Below, one piece after another: positions 31,710 to 37,451 of a DNA stretch of 37,479 nt. A program made the position numbers and the translations under genes. Each line of letters starts with the position of its first letter. Position 1 is the stretch's first letter. Below the pieces are notes generated by a model. That model saw nothing but the letters and a program-made list of their open reading frames with translations. It made no database searches and was not told the DNA's origin. This stretch comes from a virus, in the IMG/VR virus record IMGVR_UViG_3300044612_000828, positions 1 to 37,479 of that record; one strand, written 5' to 3'.

Positions 31710-32188
31710 TCCTCCGCACAAAGATCATCGGTTTCACCGGGCTGTCCGGCTCAGGCAAAAGTTACGCAGCTTCGGTTGTTCAGGATTGCTACCCTGCCTA
31801 TCGGCTGTTCTCGTTTGCTTACGAGATCAAGCGGCTTGCTGGCTGTTACATGGGCTGGGACGGCAAGAAGAACGAGCGTGGGCGCAAGTTCTTGCAAGAC
31901 CTGGGCATGGCAGGCCGGGCGTATAATCCGCAGTTGTGGGTGAGCTTTATGCCGCCGGATAGACAGCTTGTCATCGACGACGTGCGCTTTCTGAACGAGG
32001 CTGCGGCTATCCATGAACATGGCGGCATCGTCATCCGTGTCAGGCGGTTTGGCGTAGATCCAATGGATCATGTGTCCGAGACCGAGCAGGAGCGGATCAA
32101 CCCAGACTTCACGCTGGTCAACGATGGCAGCGAGACGTTCAAGCACATACTACTACACGAACTTAAGAAATATGGCAGCAATGAATAG
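31706..32188 (+). CDS. Deoxynucleoside monophosphate kinase-like
   Basis: A 160-residue protein with N-terminal P-loop FTGLSGSGKSYAASVV (residues 10-25), then FSFAYEIKRLAG, a WDGKKNERGRKFLQDLG segment, VIDDVRFLNEAAAI (Walker-B like, Asp pair) and IRVRRFGVDPMDHVSETEQE. This order fits phage dNMP kinases (T4 gp1-like fold), which convert dNMPs to dNDPs for phage DNA synthesis. A GGAGGG Shine-Dalgarno sequence precedes the ATG. The length is short for the family (T4 enzyme over 200 residues) but typical of environmental phages. Confidence 0.82.
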   Translation: MILRTKIIGFTGLSGSGKSYAASVVQDCYPAYRLFSFAYEIKRLAGCYMGWDGKKNERGRKFLQDLGMAGRAYNPQLWVSFMPPDRQLVIDDVRFLNEAAAIHEHGGIVIRVRRFGVDPMDHVSETEQERINPDFTLVNDGSETFKHILLHELKKYGSNE

Positions 32189-32474
32189 GCGTCAGTTATG
32201 GATACGCCGGGTTGAAGCTCGGTGCAAGATCGCGCCCCTTGATTTCAAGATGGCGCGGTACATTGAGTTGCTCAACATCAGCAACATGCAGGACTTACGC
32301 TGGTCGTTTACGACGCCTAAAAGCGTGTATGGTATTGGTGCTGGCACGATAAATAAACTGAAGGAGCTTGCTGGCGTGCCGGTGCCGCCGGTGAAGACAT
32401 CATGGAAACGGGAGGCGCTGCGGTTGTATGCGCTTCTCGACGCAGCAGGAGTAGAGTATATTAAACAAAAATGA
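32181..32474 (+). CDS. Hypothetical protein with helix-hairpin-helix-like segment
   Basis: A 97-residue basic protein starting at ATG 32181, overlapping the kinase stop as ATGAATAG (another in-frame ATG lies 9 bases upstream). It has ELLNISNMQDLRW and VYGIGAGTINKLKELAGV, the latter a GxGxxTxxKL pattern like a helix-hairpin-helix, which binds DNA non-specifically. Function unknown. Confidence 0.55.
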   Translation: MNRRQLWIRRVEARCKIAPLDFKMARYIELLNISNMQDLRWSFTTPKSVYGIGAGTINKLKELAGVPVPPVKTSWKREALRLYALLDAAGVEYIKQK

Positions 32475-32716
32475 CACCAGAACACGCGATCGCTACGGAG
32501 ATGCTACTCCTTCAGGCCGAGGAGGAAATTTCAAGATTGAAATCCGAAATTCAAATTTTGAAAAAGGAACGTGAAATTGAAGCTGACATCCAGCTTCGCA
32601 TCGCGCTCAAAGCAGATCATTACTACATGCAGCTTCAGGCCATCAAGGAGAGCGCATTCGGTGAGATTCACGGTATCACGGCGGAAGATCTGTCGTTTAT
32701 GAGCGAACGAGAATGA
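32471..32716 (+). CDS. Coiled-coil protein carrying an A/T-rich repeat
   Basis: An 81-residue protein with a coiled-coil region (LQAEEEISRLKSEIQILKKE) that is encoded by a GAAATCCGAAATT-type repeat also found in another gene 0.8 kb downstream. The C-terminal part (AIKESAFGEIHGITAEDLSF) looks distinct. It overlaps both neighbours by ATGA. Function unknown. Confidence 0.55.
   Translation: MTPEHAIATEMLLLQAEEEISRLKSEIQILKKEREIEADIQLRIALKADHYYMQLQAIKESAFGEIHGITAEDLSFMSERE
32525..32582 (+). repeat. A/T-rich GAAATT-type repeat block 1
   Basis: Degenerate repeats of the form GAAATTTCAA, TGAAATCCGAAATTCAAA and TGAAATTGAA, in-frame within the coiled-coil gene. A 12-bp core AAATCCGAAATT is identical to one in repeat block 2. 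Confidence 0.6.
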
Positions 32717-33297
32717 GCGACAACCCCAAGCGCAAGAAGCGCAACGCAGTCTATCGGTCACCAGAGTCCCGTGCTAGGCAACTAGCCGGGCTTTCTGGCG
32801 TGAAGATAGAGAAGCATGTGCCAGGCGTAGTCATGGAGAAGGTGAACGGACAGGGCGCCTTGGCCGGCATTCCACCAGAGATACAGAAGAAGGTGCTCGA
32901 TCTATTCGTGACAGGGCAGCACAGCCGAGCCATCGCCATGCAGCTCGGTATCAGCGAGCGGAGTGTGGACGAGATCAAGGTGTCGGCGCTGGACATGGAT
33001 AGCCAGTTCAGGAATGCGTACTTCAACACGAACTTGAAGGCCAAGCTACAATCGGTGATCGACGGCGCTGCCCAGCGGGTCATGGAGCTTATGCCGGAGA
33101 TGAGCGCGAAGGACGCTGTGCTGGCCCTAGGGATCACGCTGGACAAGTATGCTAACCTAGAGAAGAACAAGGTCCCGGATCAGTTGCACCAACATGTGCA
33201 TCTGCACACGAACAACGACATCTCTGCCGCTTTCATGGCGGCCCTTAAGCCGCCGAAAGCCCCTGACGATCATGTTGGAACGATTGAAAACGAGTGA
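32713..33297 (+). CDS. Terminase small-subunit-like or DNA-binding HTH protein
   Basis: A 194-residue protein. The N-terminal 45 residues are basic (NPKRKKRNAVYRSPESRARQ). Residues about 55-95 (IPPEIQKKVLDLFVTGQHSR then AIAMQLGISERSVDEIKVSA) form a clear helix-turn-helix. A helical oligomerisation-like part follows, ending in a His-rich strand (HQHVHLHTNN). An HTH plus helical core resembles small terminase subunits, but a regulator is equally possible. No large terminase is nearby on the right side. Confidence 0.55.
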   Translation: MSDNPKRKKRNAVYRSPESRARQLAGLSGVKIEKHVPGVVMEKVNGQGALAGIPPEIQKKVLDLFVTGQHSRAIAMQLGISERSVDEIKVSALDMDSQFRNAYFNTNLKAKLQSVIDGAAQRVMELMPEMSAKDAVLALGITLDKYANLEKNKVPDQLHQHVHLHTNNDISAAFMAALKPPKAPDDHVGTIENE

Positions 33298-33301
33298 TGC
33301 G

Positions 33302-33592
33302 ATGGCCGGTCTACCTTGCAAATCAGACATTCAACTTCTAAATTTCAAGGTGGATTTCAAAGATCAAATTTCAAATTCCAAATCCGAAATTGAAAATCAA
33401 ATTTCAAATTTCAAAATCAAATCTCAAATTCAAAATTCAAATTTGGTTTTACCGAGCGGGATTGACCTAGCCAATGAGGTACACGACCTGCGCGATCTTA
33501 CCGAGCGGTATTGGCGCATCATCCAAGCGCAACACGTTCGGATCGCGTTGCTAGAGAGCGACTTGCAATGTGCCAGCACTGCGCAACGCTAG
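33302..33592 (+). CDS. Repeat-invaded hypothetical protein
   Basis: A 96-residue protein. The middle (about residues 12-45) is a low-complexity Lys/Asn/Gln/Ile/Ser segment encoded by an A/T-rich repeat (e.g. KSEIENQISNFKIKSQIQNS). The C-terminal part, ANEVHDLRDLTERYWRIIQA, is a normal charged helix. The repeat seems inserted into an otherwise small gene. The next gene starts within its end. Function unknown. Confidence 0.5.
   Translation: MAGLPCKSDIQLLNFKVDFKDQISNSKSEIENQISNFKIKSQIQNSNLVLPSGIDLANEVHDLRDLTERYWRIIQAQHVRIALLESDLQCASTAQR
33340..33446 (+). repeat. A/T-rich AAATTTCAAA repeat block 2
   Basis: About 105 bp of degenerate tandem repeats built on AAATTTCAAA, with the interruption AAATCCGAAATTGAAA. 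It shares the core AAATCCGAAATT with block 1. Such CGAAAT-type strings recall scattered repeats I know from Planctomycetes/Verrucomicrobia-type genomes, or it may be replication-related A/T-rich DNA. Confidence 0.75.
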
Positions 33593-33750
33593 AGGATGAG
33601 GCGGAGTTCTATGCGAGTGAGGCCGCGAAATGGCGGAGCATGTATGAGTCAGCGCATGGGCGTGAGGTAAGGTTGGCCAAGCAACTGGCAACGTTGCTGG
33701 CGAGTCTGCGCAGGGTTGCGCGTGAGGTGCGCGGAGTGGGAAGGAATTAG
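33568..33750 (+). CDS. Small helical hypothetical protein with CxxC
   Basis: A 60-residue protein, MCQHCATLEDEAEFYASEAA then helical (REVRLAKQLATLLASLRRVA). CxxC at the start may bind metal. It is the last rightward gene of the block; its stop overlaps the end of a leftward gene (convergent). Function unknown. Confidence 0.5.
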   Translation: MCQHCATLEDEAEFYASEAAKWRSMYESAHGREVRLAKQLATLLASLRRVAREVRGVGRN

Positions 33751-33908
33751 CTGTCGCAGTCCGGCACGCGGCTCACGGTAATATGGCGCTGGTTTGCCCA
33801 TAAGCGGGCCTCCTTGGCCGAGGTGAAGCGCCGAATGAGTTGCCTTGGCCACAGGCATTCGAGTGTCCAGGTGTTTTCGACTTTGTAGAGCAGTGCTTTG
33901 TCTTTCAT
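33747..33908 (-). CDS. Small leftward hypothetical protein
   Basis: A 53-residue protein on the minus strand, MKDKALLYKVENTWTLECLW then LIRRFTSAKEARLWANQR. The ATG is preceded by a G-free, C/A-rich leader (AACCC repeats). Its end overlaps the end of the rightward gene. No family recognised; the coding look is good (charged, aromatic). Confidence 0.6.
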   Translation of the reverse strand: MKDKALLYKVENTWTLECLWPRQLIRRFTSAKEARLWANQRHITVSRVPDCDS

Positions 33909-33943
33909 AGGTTGGGTTGGGTTGGGTTAGGGTTAGTTGTTAT
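33909..33943 (-). promoter_or_regulatory. G-free leader with AACCC repeats
   Basis: Reading leftward, 35 nt with no G directly precede the ATG at 33908 and contain several AACCC units. There is no Shine-Dalgarno sequence. The same G-free type precedes three other leftward genes. Confidence 0.55.
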
Positions 33944-34070
33944 CCTGCGCTTCGTAGTGGAACAGCGTTTCGAGATACTCGATCCGCTCTGCTAGTGTTC
34001 CGGCGAATGGCTCGTCGTCGGTATGTTCGGCCCAAAGAAGCGGGCATGCTGCTATGTCGTGGTAGGTCAT
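33933..34070 (-). CDS. Small leftward acidic protein
   Basis: A 45-residue protein, MTYHDIAACPLLWAEHTDDE then TLAERIEYLETLFHYEAQDN. It is acidic and helical, with a strong leftward terminator just upstream. That terminator would cut it off from the genes to its right unless read-through or a separate promoter supplies it. Function unknown. Confidence 0.5.
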   Translation of the reverse strand: MTYHDIAACPLLWAEHTDDEPFAGTLAERIEYLETLFHYEAQDNN

Positions 34071-34090
34071 ATATTAGGGCAAAGAAAAGC

Positions 34091-34112
34091 CCCTAGGCGC
34101 GAACCTAGGGGT
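34091..34112 (-). terminator. Strong leftward rho-independent terminator
   Basis: A perfect 8-bp stem (CCCCTAGG with CCTAGGGG) with a 6-nt loop. Reading leftward the stem is followed by CTTTTCTTT, a good U-tract; reading rightward only TCTTT follows. It lies between two leftward genes and should end the gp88 transcript. Confidence 0.8.
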
Positions 34113-34126
34113 CTTTGGTGATCAGG

Positions 34127-34357
34127 TTAAACAATACCGCGCATTACATTGCGGTATAGCGCGCGGTTTTCTAAGTGAAGCCGCACGGTGGCAATATAGA
34201 GCGTGCGTTTATCAACTCGGGAAAGCGCTTTCCAAGCCGCGGGTTTAAATCGGCTCCTAACGTACCGGAAAGCGCTAGTATAGGTGTCGGACACGTGCAG
34301 GCGCGCTACAATAGGGTAAAGCCGGCAAAGGGCGGTAGTGAGAGAGAATGTTTTCAT
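34127..34357 (-). CDS. Small basic leftward protein
   Basis: A 76-residue, strongly basic protein, MKTFSLTTALCRLYPIVARL, then AFRYVRSRFKPAAWKALSRV and RLHLENRALYRNVMRG. The start is chosen at 34357, where the preceding TAATCTT matches the late-gene start context; an upstream ATG at 34375 is possible. It is Arg-rich, so it may bind nucleic acid. It follows the gp88 gene closely. Confidence 0.55.
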   Translation of the reverse strand: MKTFSLTTALCRLYPIVARLHVSDTYTSAFRYVRSRFKPAAWKALSRVDKRTLYIATVRLHLENRALYRNVMRGIV

Positions 34358-34361
34358 AAGA

Positions 34362-35162
34362 TTAGATGGAAACAACGAAGCCGGACTCGGAGCGCTTTGC
34401 TTTGCCTTTGGCGGTTAATCCTACTACGCAACCCTTCGGATCCAAAAAACGGAGGTCGGATTCATCTCCGACGATAACCCGTTTTCCTAGGTATCGCTTC
34501 GGAAGTGTTTTCCGAAACACGACGGCCACGTTTCCGCGAGCCTCGAGAACCCGCTTGCAATCGGCTTCGTTTGTTTCGGAGCGCGAGAAAACCAGGCGGT
34601 AATTTTTCGGGTGTTTCCCGGCCGCATTATCAAGCGCGCGCTTCGGGTTCTTTGTGTAATCATAGAACGCAACCCGTGGAAACAATTCCATCAAATTAAG
34701 GTTGTTCAGCTTCAGCTTTTCCCAGGCAATATCACTGGTCCCGTTTAGACGTACTACCGGCCGCAGCCCGAGATTAAGCGCTTTCAACTGCAGAGCGTGA
34801 ATATCAAGCGCCAGGTTACAAAGGAAGGTTGCGTTTGCTTTGAAGAAAAGGGCGGTTTTGGCGCGCCGGGCCTTTTGTACCGAATTGAAAGCGCCACGGC
34901 CGGCCGAATTAAGGCAATCGGCCGAACAACCTGGCGATGCGAATGGACACACGTTTCCGAAGCCGCCTAGATCCAAAGGGGAAAGGTAGAGAATCCCGGT
35001 AAGGAAGCCGAAGGATTCACCCTTCACGGTTTTCGCATCATTACTGATTCCAAGTAATTCGCGACGCCGAAAGCCGCTTGGCAAGGTTAACCCGAGTAGG
35101 TGTGCGGTACGGTAAAAGCCGCGGCCGAGTGTGTGAAGGCAGTGTTTAGCTGGTGCGTTCAT
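34362..35162 (-). CDS. Gene product 88 (GP88) family protein
   Basis: A 266-residue leftward protein with GKVFxTGILYLSPLDLGGFG-type segment and the Cys pattern NVCPFASPGCSADCLNSAGR (Cys at about 72, 79 and 83), then FNSVQKARRAKTALFFK, VRLNGTSDIAWEKL, VAFYDYTKNPKRAL and a YRLVFSRSETN segment. This is the order of the phage 'gene product 88' family, whose biochemical role is unknown. The three Cys suggest a metal or Fe-S site. A G-free leader precedes it. Confidence 0.85.
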   Translation of the reverse strand: MNAPAKHCLHTLGRGFYRTAHLLGLTLPSGFRRRELLGISNDAKTVKGESFGFLTGILYLSPLDLGGFGNVCPFASPGCSADCLNSAGRGAFNSVQKARRAKTALFFKANATFLCNLALDIHALQLKALNLGLRPVVRLNGTSDIAWEKLKLNNLNLMELFPRVAFYDYTKNPKRALDNAAGKHPKNYRLVFSRSETNEADCKRVLEARGNVAVVFRKTLPKRYLGKRVIVGDESDLRFLDPKGCVVGLTAKGKAKRSESGFVVSI

Positions 35163-35191
35163 AAGTGTGTTTTTTGTAGTGTGTTAGGTTG
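35163..35191 (-). promoter_or_regulatory. G-free leader of GP88 gene
   Basis: Reading leftward, CAACCTAACACACTACAAAA then AACACACTT: 29 nt without G up to the ATG. It closely resembles the leader at 35617-35643 (CAACCTTAACCACACTACAA). Confidence 0.6.
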
Positions 35192-35198
35192 CTGAGTT

Positions 35199-35342
35199 TT
35201 ACTTGCGGTTTGCTTTGCGGTAGTCGAAATGTATTGAGACTGCGAAACATGCGAGGATAAGCGTGCAGCCGCCCATAAGAAGGAAAAGGCAAAGGCGGAC
35301 ATAGCCCGCATACTCAAGTGCATTCATTTCGTTTGGGTTCAT
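35199..35342 (-). CDS. Small leftward membrane protein
   Basis: A 47-residue protein with one membrane segment (YVRLCLFLLMGGCTLILACF) flanked by MNPNEMNALEYAG and a basic tail (DYRKANRK). An N-out or N-in topology cannot be decided. A G-free AACCC-type leader precedes the ATG. Function unknown. Confidence 0.65.
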   Translation of the reverse strand: MNPNEMNALEYAGYVRLCLFLLMGGCTLILACFAVSIHFDYRKANRK

Positions 35343-35369
35343 AGGGTTGGGTTGGTTTGTTGGGTTAAT
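35343..35369 (-). promoter_or_regulatory. G-free leader of small membrane protein gene
   Basis: Reading leftward, TTAACCCAACAAACCAACCC then AACCCT: 27 nt without G, spanning the stop of the upstream gene. There is no Shine-Dalgarno sequence. Confidence 0.55.
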
Positions 35370-35616
35370 CTTGAGCAAAGCAACGAAGGTGACGGAGAGC
35401 GTTTGAAAATGCTGCGCGATCGGTTGTACCGATGTCGCTGAAGTACTTACGCAATCGTGTGCCTGTTGGCGTGGTGAACGTCAGGTGAAAGGCGCACTTG
35501 CGACCATACGGATGAAATACACCACGGTGCATGTAGCGCAACGTGTTAGTGTGAAGTATGAACGTGAAGGACTTAGAGCCCTCGTGGATGGTGTGAAGTT
35601 TGTCGGTTTTTAGCAT
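35365..35616 (-). CDS. Small basic leftward hypothetical protein
   Basis: An 83-residue protein, MLKTDKLHTIHEGSKSFTFI, then LRYMHRGVFHPYGRKCAFHL and a C-terminal DRAAFSNALRHLRCFAQD. It is beta-rich with several His and basic residues. A G-free leader resembling that of GP88 precedes it. No family recognised. Confidence 0.6.
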   Translation of the reverse strand: MLKTDKLHTIHEGSKSFTFILHTNTLRYMHRGVFHPYGRKCAFHLTFTTPTGTRLRKYFSDIGTTDRAAFSNALRHLRCFAQD

Positions 35617-35643
35617 TTTGTAGTGTGGTTAAGGTTGGTTATA
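35617..35643 (-). promoter_or_regulatory. G-free leader, related to GP88 leader
   Basis: Reading leftward, 27 nt without G ending ACACTACAAA before the ATG at 35616. It shares CAACCT, TAAC and ACACTACAAA with the GP88 leader. Confidence 0.6.
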
Positions 35644-35893
35644 CTGCTGGATTGGTTGCGAAAAGATGGCGAAAGAAAGGTAAAGCGTTGTATGCTGCAC
35701 ACTTAGCTTCGTGCTTTGCTTTGGATGCAGCTGCGCGTGCTGTGGAAGCTTCAAGCTGCTCAAAACGAGCGACTTCGCTCTGCAATATTGGGAGTAAGTG
35801 CTTTTTCATTGGGTTGTTATCTGTCCAGCTAAGTACTTCATTTAGCTGTGCTTGTGCGTGTGCTTTGGTGCGGATTGCTGATTGGTTTGTCAT
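35639..35893 (-). CDS. Helical leftward protein, first of the leftward set
   Basis: An 84-residue protein starting at ATG 35893 (a much longer upstream extension to 36178 has poor coding character and is not accepted). MTNQSAIRTKAHAQAQLNEV, then KKHLLPILQSEVARFEQLEA and an Ala/Lys-rich helix. It is charged and probably coiled-coil. It is the first gene of the leftward unit, so its promoter should lie in the region to its right. Confidence 0.6.
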   Translation of the reverse strand: MTNQSAIRTKAHAQAQLNEVLSWTDNNPMKKHLLPILQSEVARFEQLEASTARAAASKAKHEAKCAAYNALPFFRHLFATNPAV

Positions 35894-36147
35894 ACGGGTG
35901 CAAAAGTACGGTGCTCCGCATAAGTACGCAACACAAAAGAGACAACGTGCAAAGAAAAGCGTGCGTCCTGGTGCGTGCGTGCTGTCCGGTGATGCGCGAG
36001 AGGCGCGACCGTGGTACGTGGTGCGGAATGCGTGCGTGCGTGCGGTGAAGCGAGGGTGAAGCGAGAGCGGCGGAATTAGTTCGTACACGAAGGAAATGGT
36101 GAATACCTTAGTGCTGTGGTAGGGTATGAAATGCGTTACGCCCCTTG

Positions 36148-36161
36148 GATTGTATACAATC
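36148..36161. promoter_or_regulatory. 14-bp perfect palindrome, operator candidate
   Basis: GATTGTATACAATC is self-complementary and lies in the gene-free region between the divergent units. Its symmetry and A/T-rich centre fit a dimeric repressor site; the matching regulator is not known. Confidence 0.45.
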
Positions 36162-36375
36162 ACCGCGCGCCCACGCACGACTCGCCCGGCACACGCTGCG
36201 CAGCTCGTTCCAGCCCGTCAAAAGCGACCTCACCGAGCACCAAACGGACCATTCCGACAGCCTACGTTTGACCCGCCCTTGCAAGCTGCTGCGGTTGAGC
36301 AGGTTGGACATAACACAATACAACACAGGTCATATGGAATGGGGTTTTTACTCTGAGAAACCAGCGACAGGGGCG

Positions 36376-36438
36376 GAGGGGGTTCGATGGCGCCCGGCGA
36401 CGGCGACGGCGACGCATAGCCCCCCTCAGATTTTTTTT
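36376..36438 (+). terminator. Rightward terminator-like hairpin with T8 tract
   Basis: GAGGGGG (36376-36382) pairs with CCCCCTC (36421-36427), enclosing about 38 nt that contain three GGCGAC repeats, and a T8 run (36431-36438) follows after AGA. The loop is long for a classical terminator, but the T8 tract is clear. It would stop a rightward transcript from the gene-free region before the gene at 36639. Confidence 0.5.
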
Positions 36439-36638
36439 CGCCAACTGGCCCCCTTCGCACTTGCCCTACACCTGTAGCTTGGCCTACCGTGCTCGTGGCA
36501 GCGTGTGTACATGCTGTGCCGCTGGGAGCAATAGACGTGTTTCTGTGGGGGTACACGTCGAGCGGGCGCCCGGTTAGCTGGCCCTTGTTGGGCGTAAGCT
36601 TGCGCTGCCGCTTCTTTTTCTGTACCGTCGCTAGTACT

Positions 36639-37046
36639 ATGACCAAGTACACACTAAGCGAAAAGACTGTTAAGGCGCATCTAGGGAGCGCATATCGACC
36701 ATTGTCGTACAAGCTCGACGAGGACTACATCGAGCGTAAGGCCTTCAAGGGTATTCGTCGTATCTACCGCAGCAACCTGCTTGATGGTACGTTGCCAGGT
36801 GAAGTGGCCGAGCAGGAGCAGCCGGTGGACGAGCCTACACCAGTGACACCAGAGTCACCTGTTACGGAACCTCGTTACATCCCGATACATAACGAGTCTA
36901 TGGAGCAGAGGATCGTGTACTTGTATCCGAACAAGCGGTGGGTACGCACAGACGTCGAGGATATGGTGTTTGTCGGTATGAAGGGCGTCAACTTTCGTCA
37001 GGGTCAACGTATTTGGGTTAAGAACAAAACGCTATGCATAAGATGA
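36639..37046 (+). CDS. Hypothetical rightward protein
   Basis: A 135-residue protein starting at ATG 36639 (an upstream GTG extension to 36489 is less convincing). It has a basic N-terminal part (TKYTLSEKTVKAHLGSAYRP then YIERKAFKGIRRIY), a Pro/Glu-rich linker (VDEPTPVTPESPVTEP) and a C-terminal beta-like domain (RIVYLYPNKRWVRTDVEDMV then GVNFRQGQRIWVKNK). The linker suggests two domains. It overlaps the next gene by ATGA. Function unknown. Confidence 0.6.
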   Translation: MTKYTLSEKTVKAHLGSAYRPLSYKLDEDYIERKAFKGIRRIYRSNLLDGTLPGEVAEQEQPVDEPTPVTPESPVTEPRYIPIHNESMEQRIVYLYPNKRWVRTDVEDMVFVGMKGVNFRQGQRIWVKNKTLCIR

Positions 37047-37237
37047 CGCTTAAGGACAAGTTGGCGGTATATGACAAGCTTGAGCAGCTTAAGAGTAAGC
37101 TTAAGTCGCTTATGTTCGCGTTAAGTGCAGGTTATGTTCTGCATATCGCGCTTAAGTGGTGCTTAAGCCTGGTGAACGCGCAAGAGATGCAGCTTAACAC
37201 GTTTGAGTTGGCTATACTCTGGATTATCTGTTCTTAA
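37043..37237 (+). CDS. Small membrane protein
   Basis: A 64-residue protein starting at the ATGA junction (an ATG nine bases earlier is also possible). The N-terminus is Lys/Leu-rich and helical (KDKLAVYDKLEQLKSKLKSL), followed by two hydrophobic stretches (MFALSAGYVLHIALKW and FELAILWIIC). It is encoded with many CTTAAG hexamers (Leu-Lys codons). Function unknown. Confidence 0.6.
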   Translation: MTLKDKLAVYDKLEQLKSKLKSLMFALSAGYVLHIALKWCLSLVNAQEMQLNTFELAILWIICS

Positions 37238-37451
37238 TCCAAGTCCAAGTTCTTACTCTCTAGTGATATTCCCCTTCACTAGTGATCTTGCTTCGTGTTG
37301 CCGTTCGCACTAGGCTTCGCCCAGATGCTCACTCTCGCAGCTAACGCTGCTCACCGGAGGAGATAAACAATCCGGCAAGAAGAGTTGCGAGTGAGCATAG
37401 TACCCCCAAGACTCAGCATTACTGCCTATCTTGGGGGACTACTATACAAAA
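37238..37451 (+). ncRNA. Heavily structured untranslated region at window end
   Basis: Three hairpin sets in 200 nt without a good ORF. CTAGTGA (37260-37266) pairs with TCACTAG (37276-37282). GCTCACT plus CGCA (37327-37339) pairs with TGCG plus AGTGAGC (37386-37396), enclosing CCGGA/TCCGG (37354-37358 with 37371-37375). CCCCCAAGA (37403-37411) pairs with TCTTGGGGG (37429-37437), the strongest at 9 bp. No U-tract follows the last stem. An ATG at 37452 may start a gene that leaves the window. It is likely a long leader or a small RNA. Confidence 0.45.

Larger units (their letters stand above)
35894..36638. other. Long gene-free region between leftward and rightward units
   Basis: About 745 bp with no convincing gene in any frame; ORFs here are low quality. 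It should carry the divergent promoters of the leftward genes and the gene at 36639. It holds GTGCGTGCGTGC-type repeats (35960-36050), two GGTGAAGCGAG units near 36043-36065, a 14-bp palindrome, GGCGAC hexamer repeats and a T8 terminator. I could not identify clear -35/-10 pairs. Confidence 0.5.

Noticed and set aside
35894-36178. N-terminal extension of the leftward ORF ending at 35639
   Set aside because: The extension contains low-quality sequence with runs of Arg, Thr and Cys and covers a repeat-rich regulatory stretch. The ATG at 35893 starts the protein-like part.
36145-36477. Possible gene in the gene-free region
   Set aside because: The translation is Arg/Thr/His-rich without motifs, crosses the palindrome and the terminator hairpin, and lacks a start context.
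37049-37165. Several CTTAAG hexamers as a protein-binding site cluster
   Set aside because: Most are Leu-Lys codons (CTT AAG) in frame in a Leu/Lys-rich helix, so codon preference explains them.
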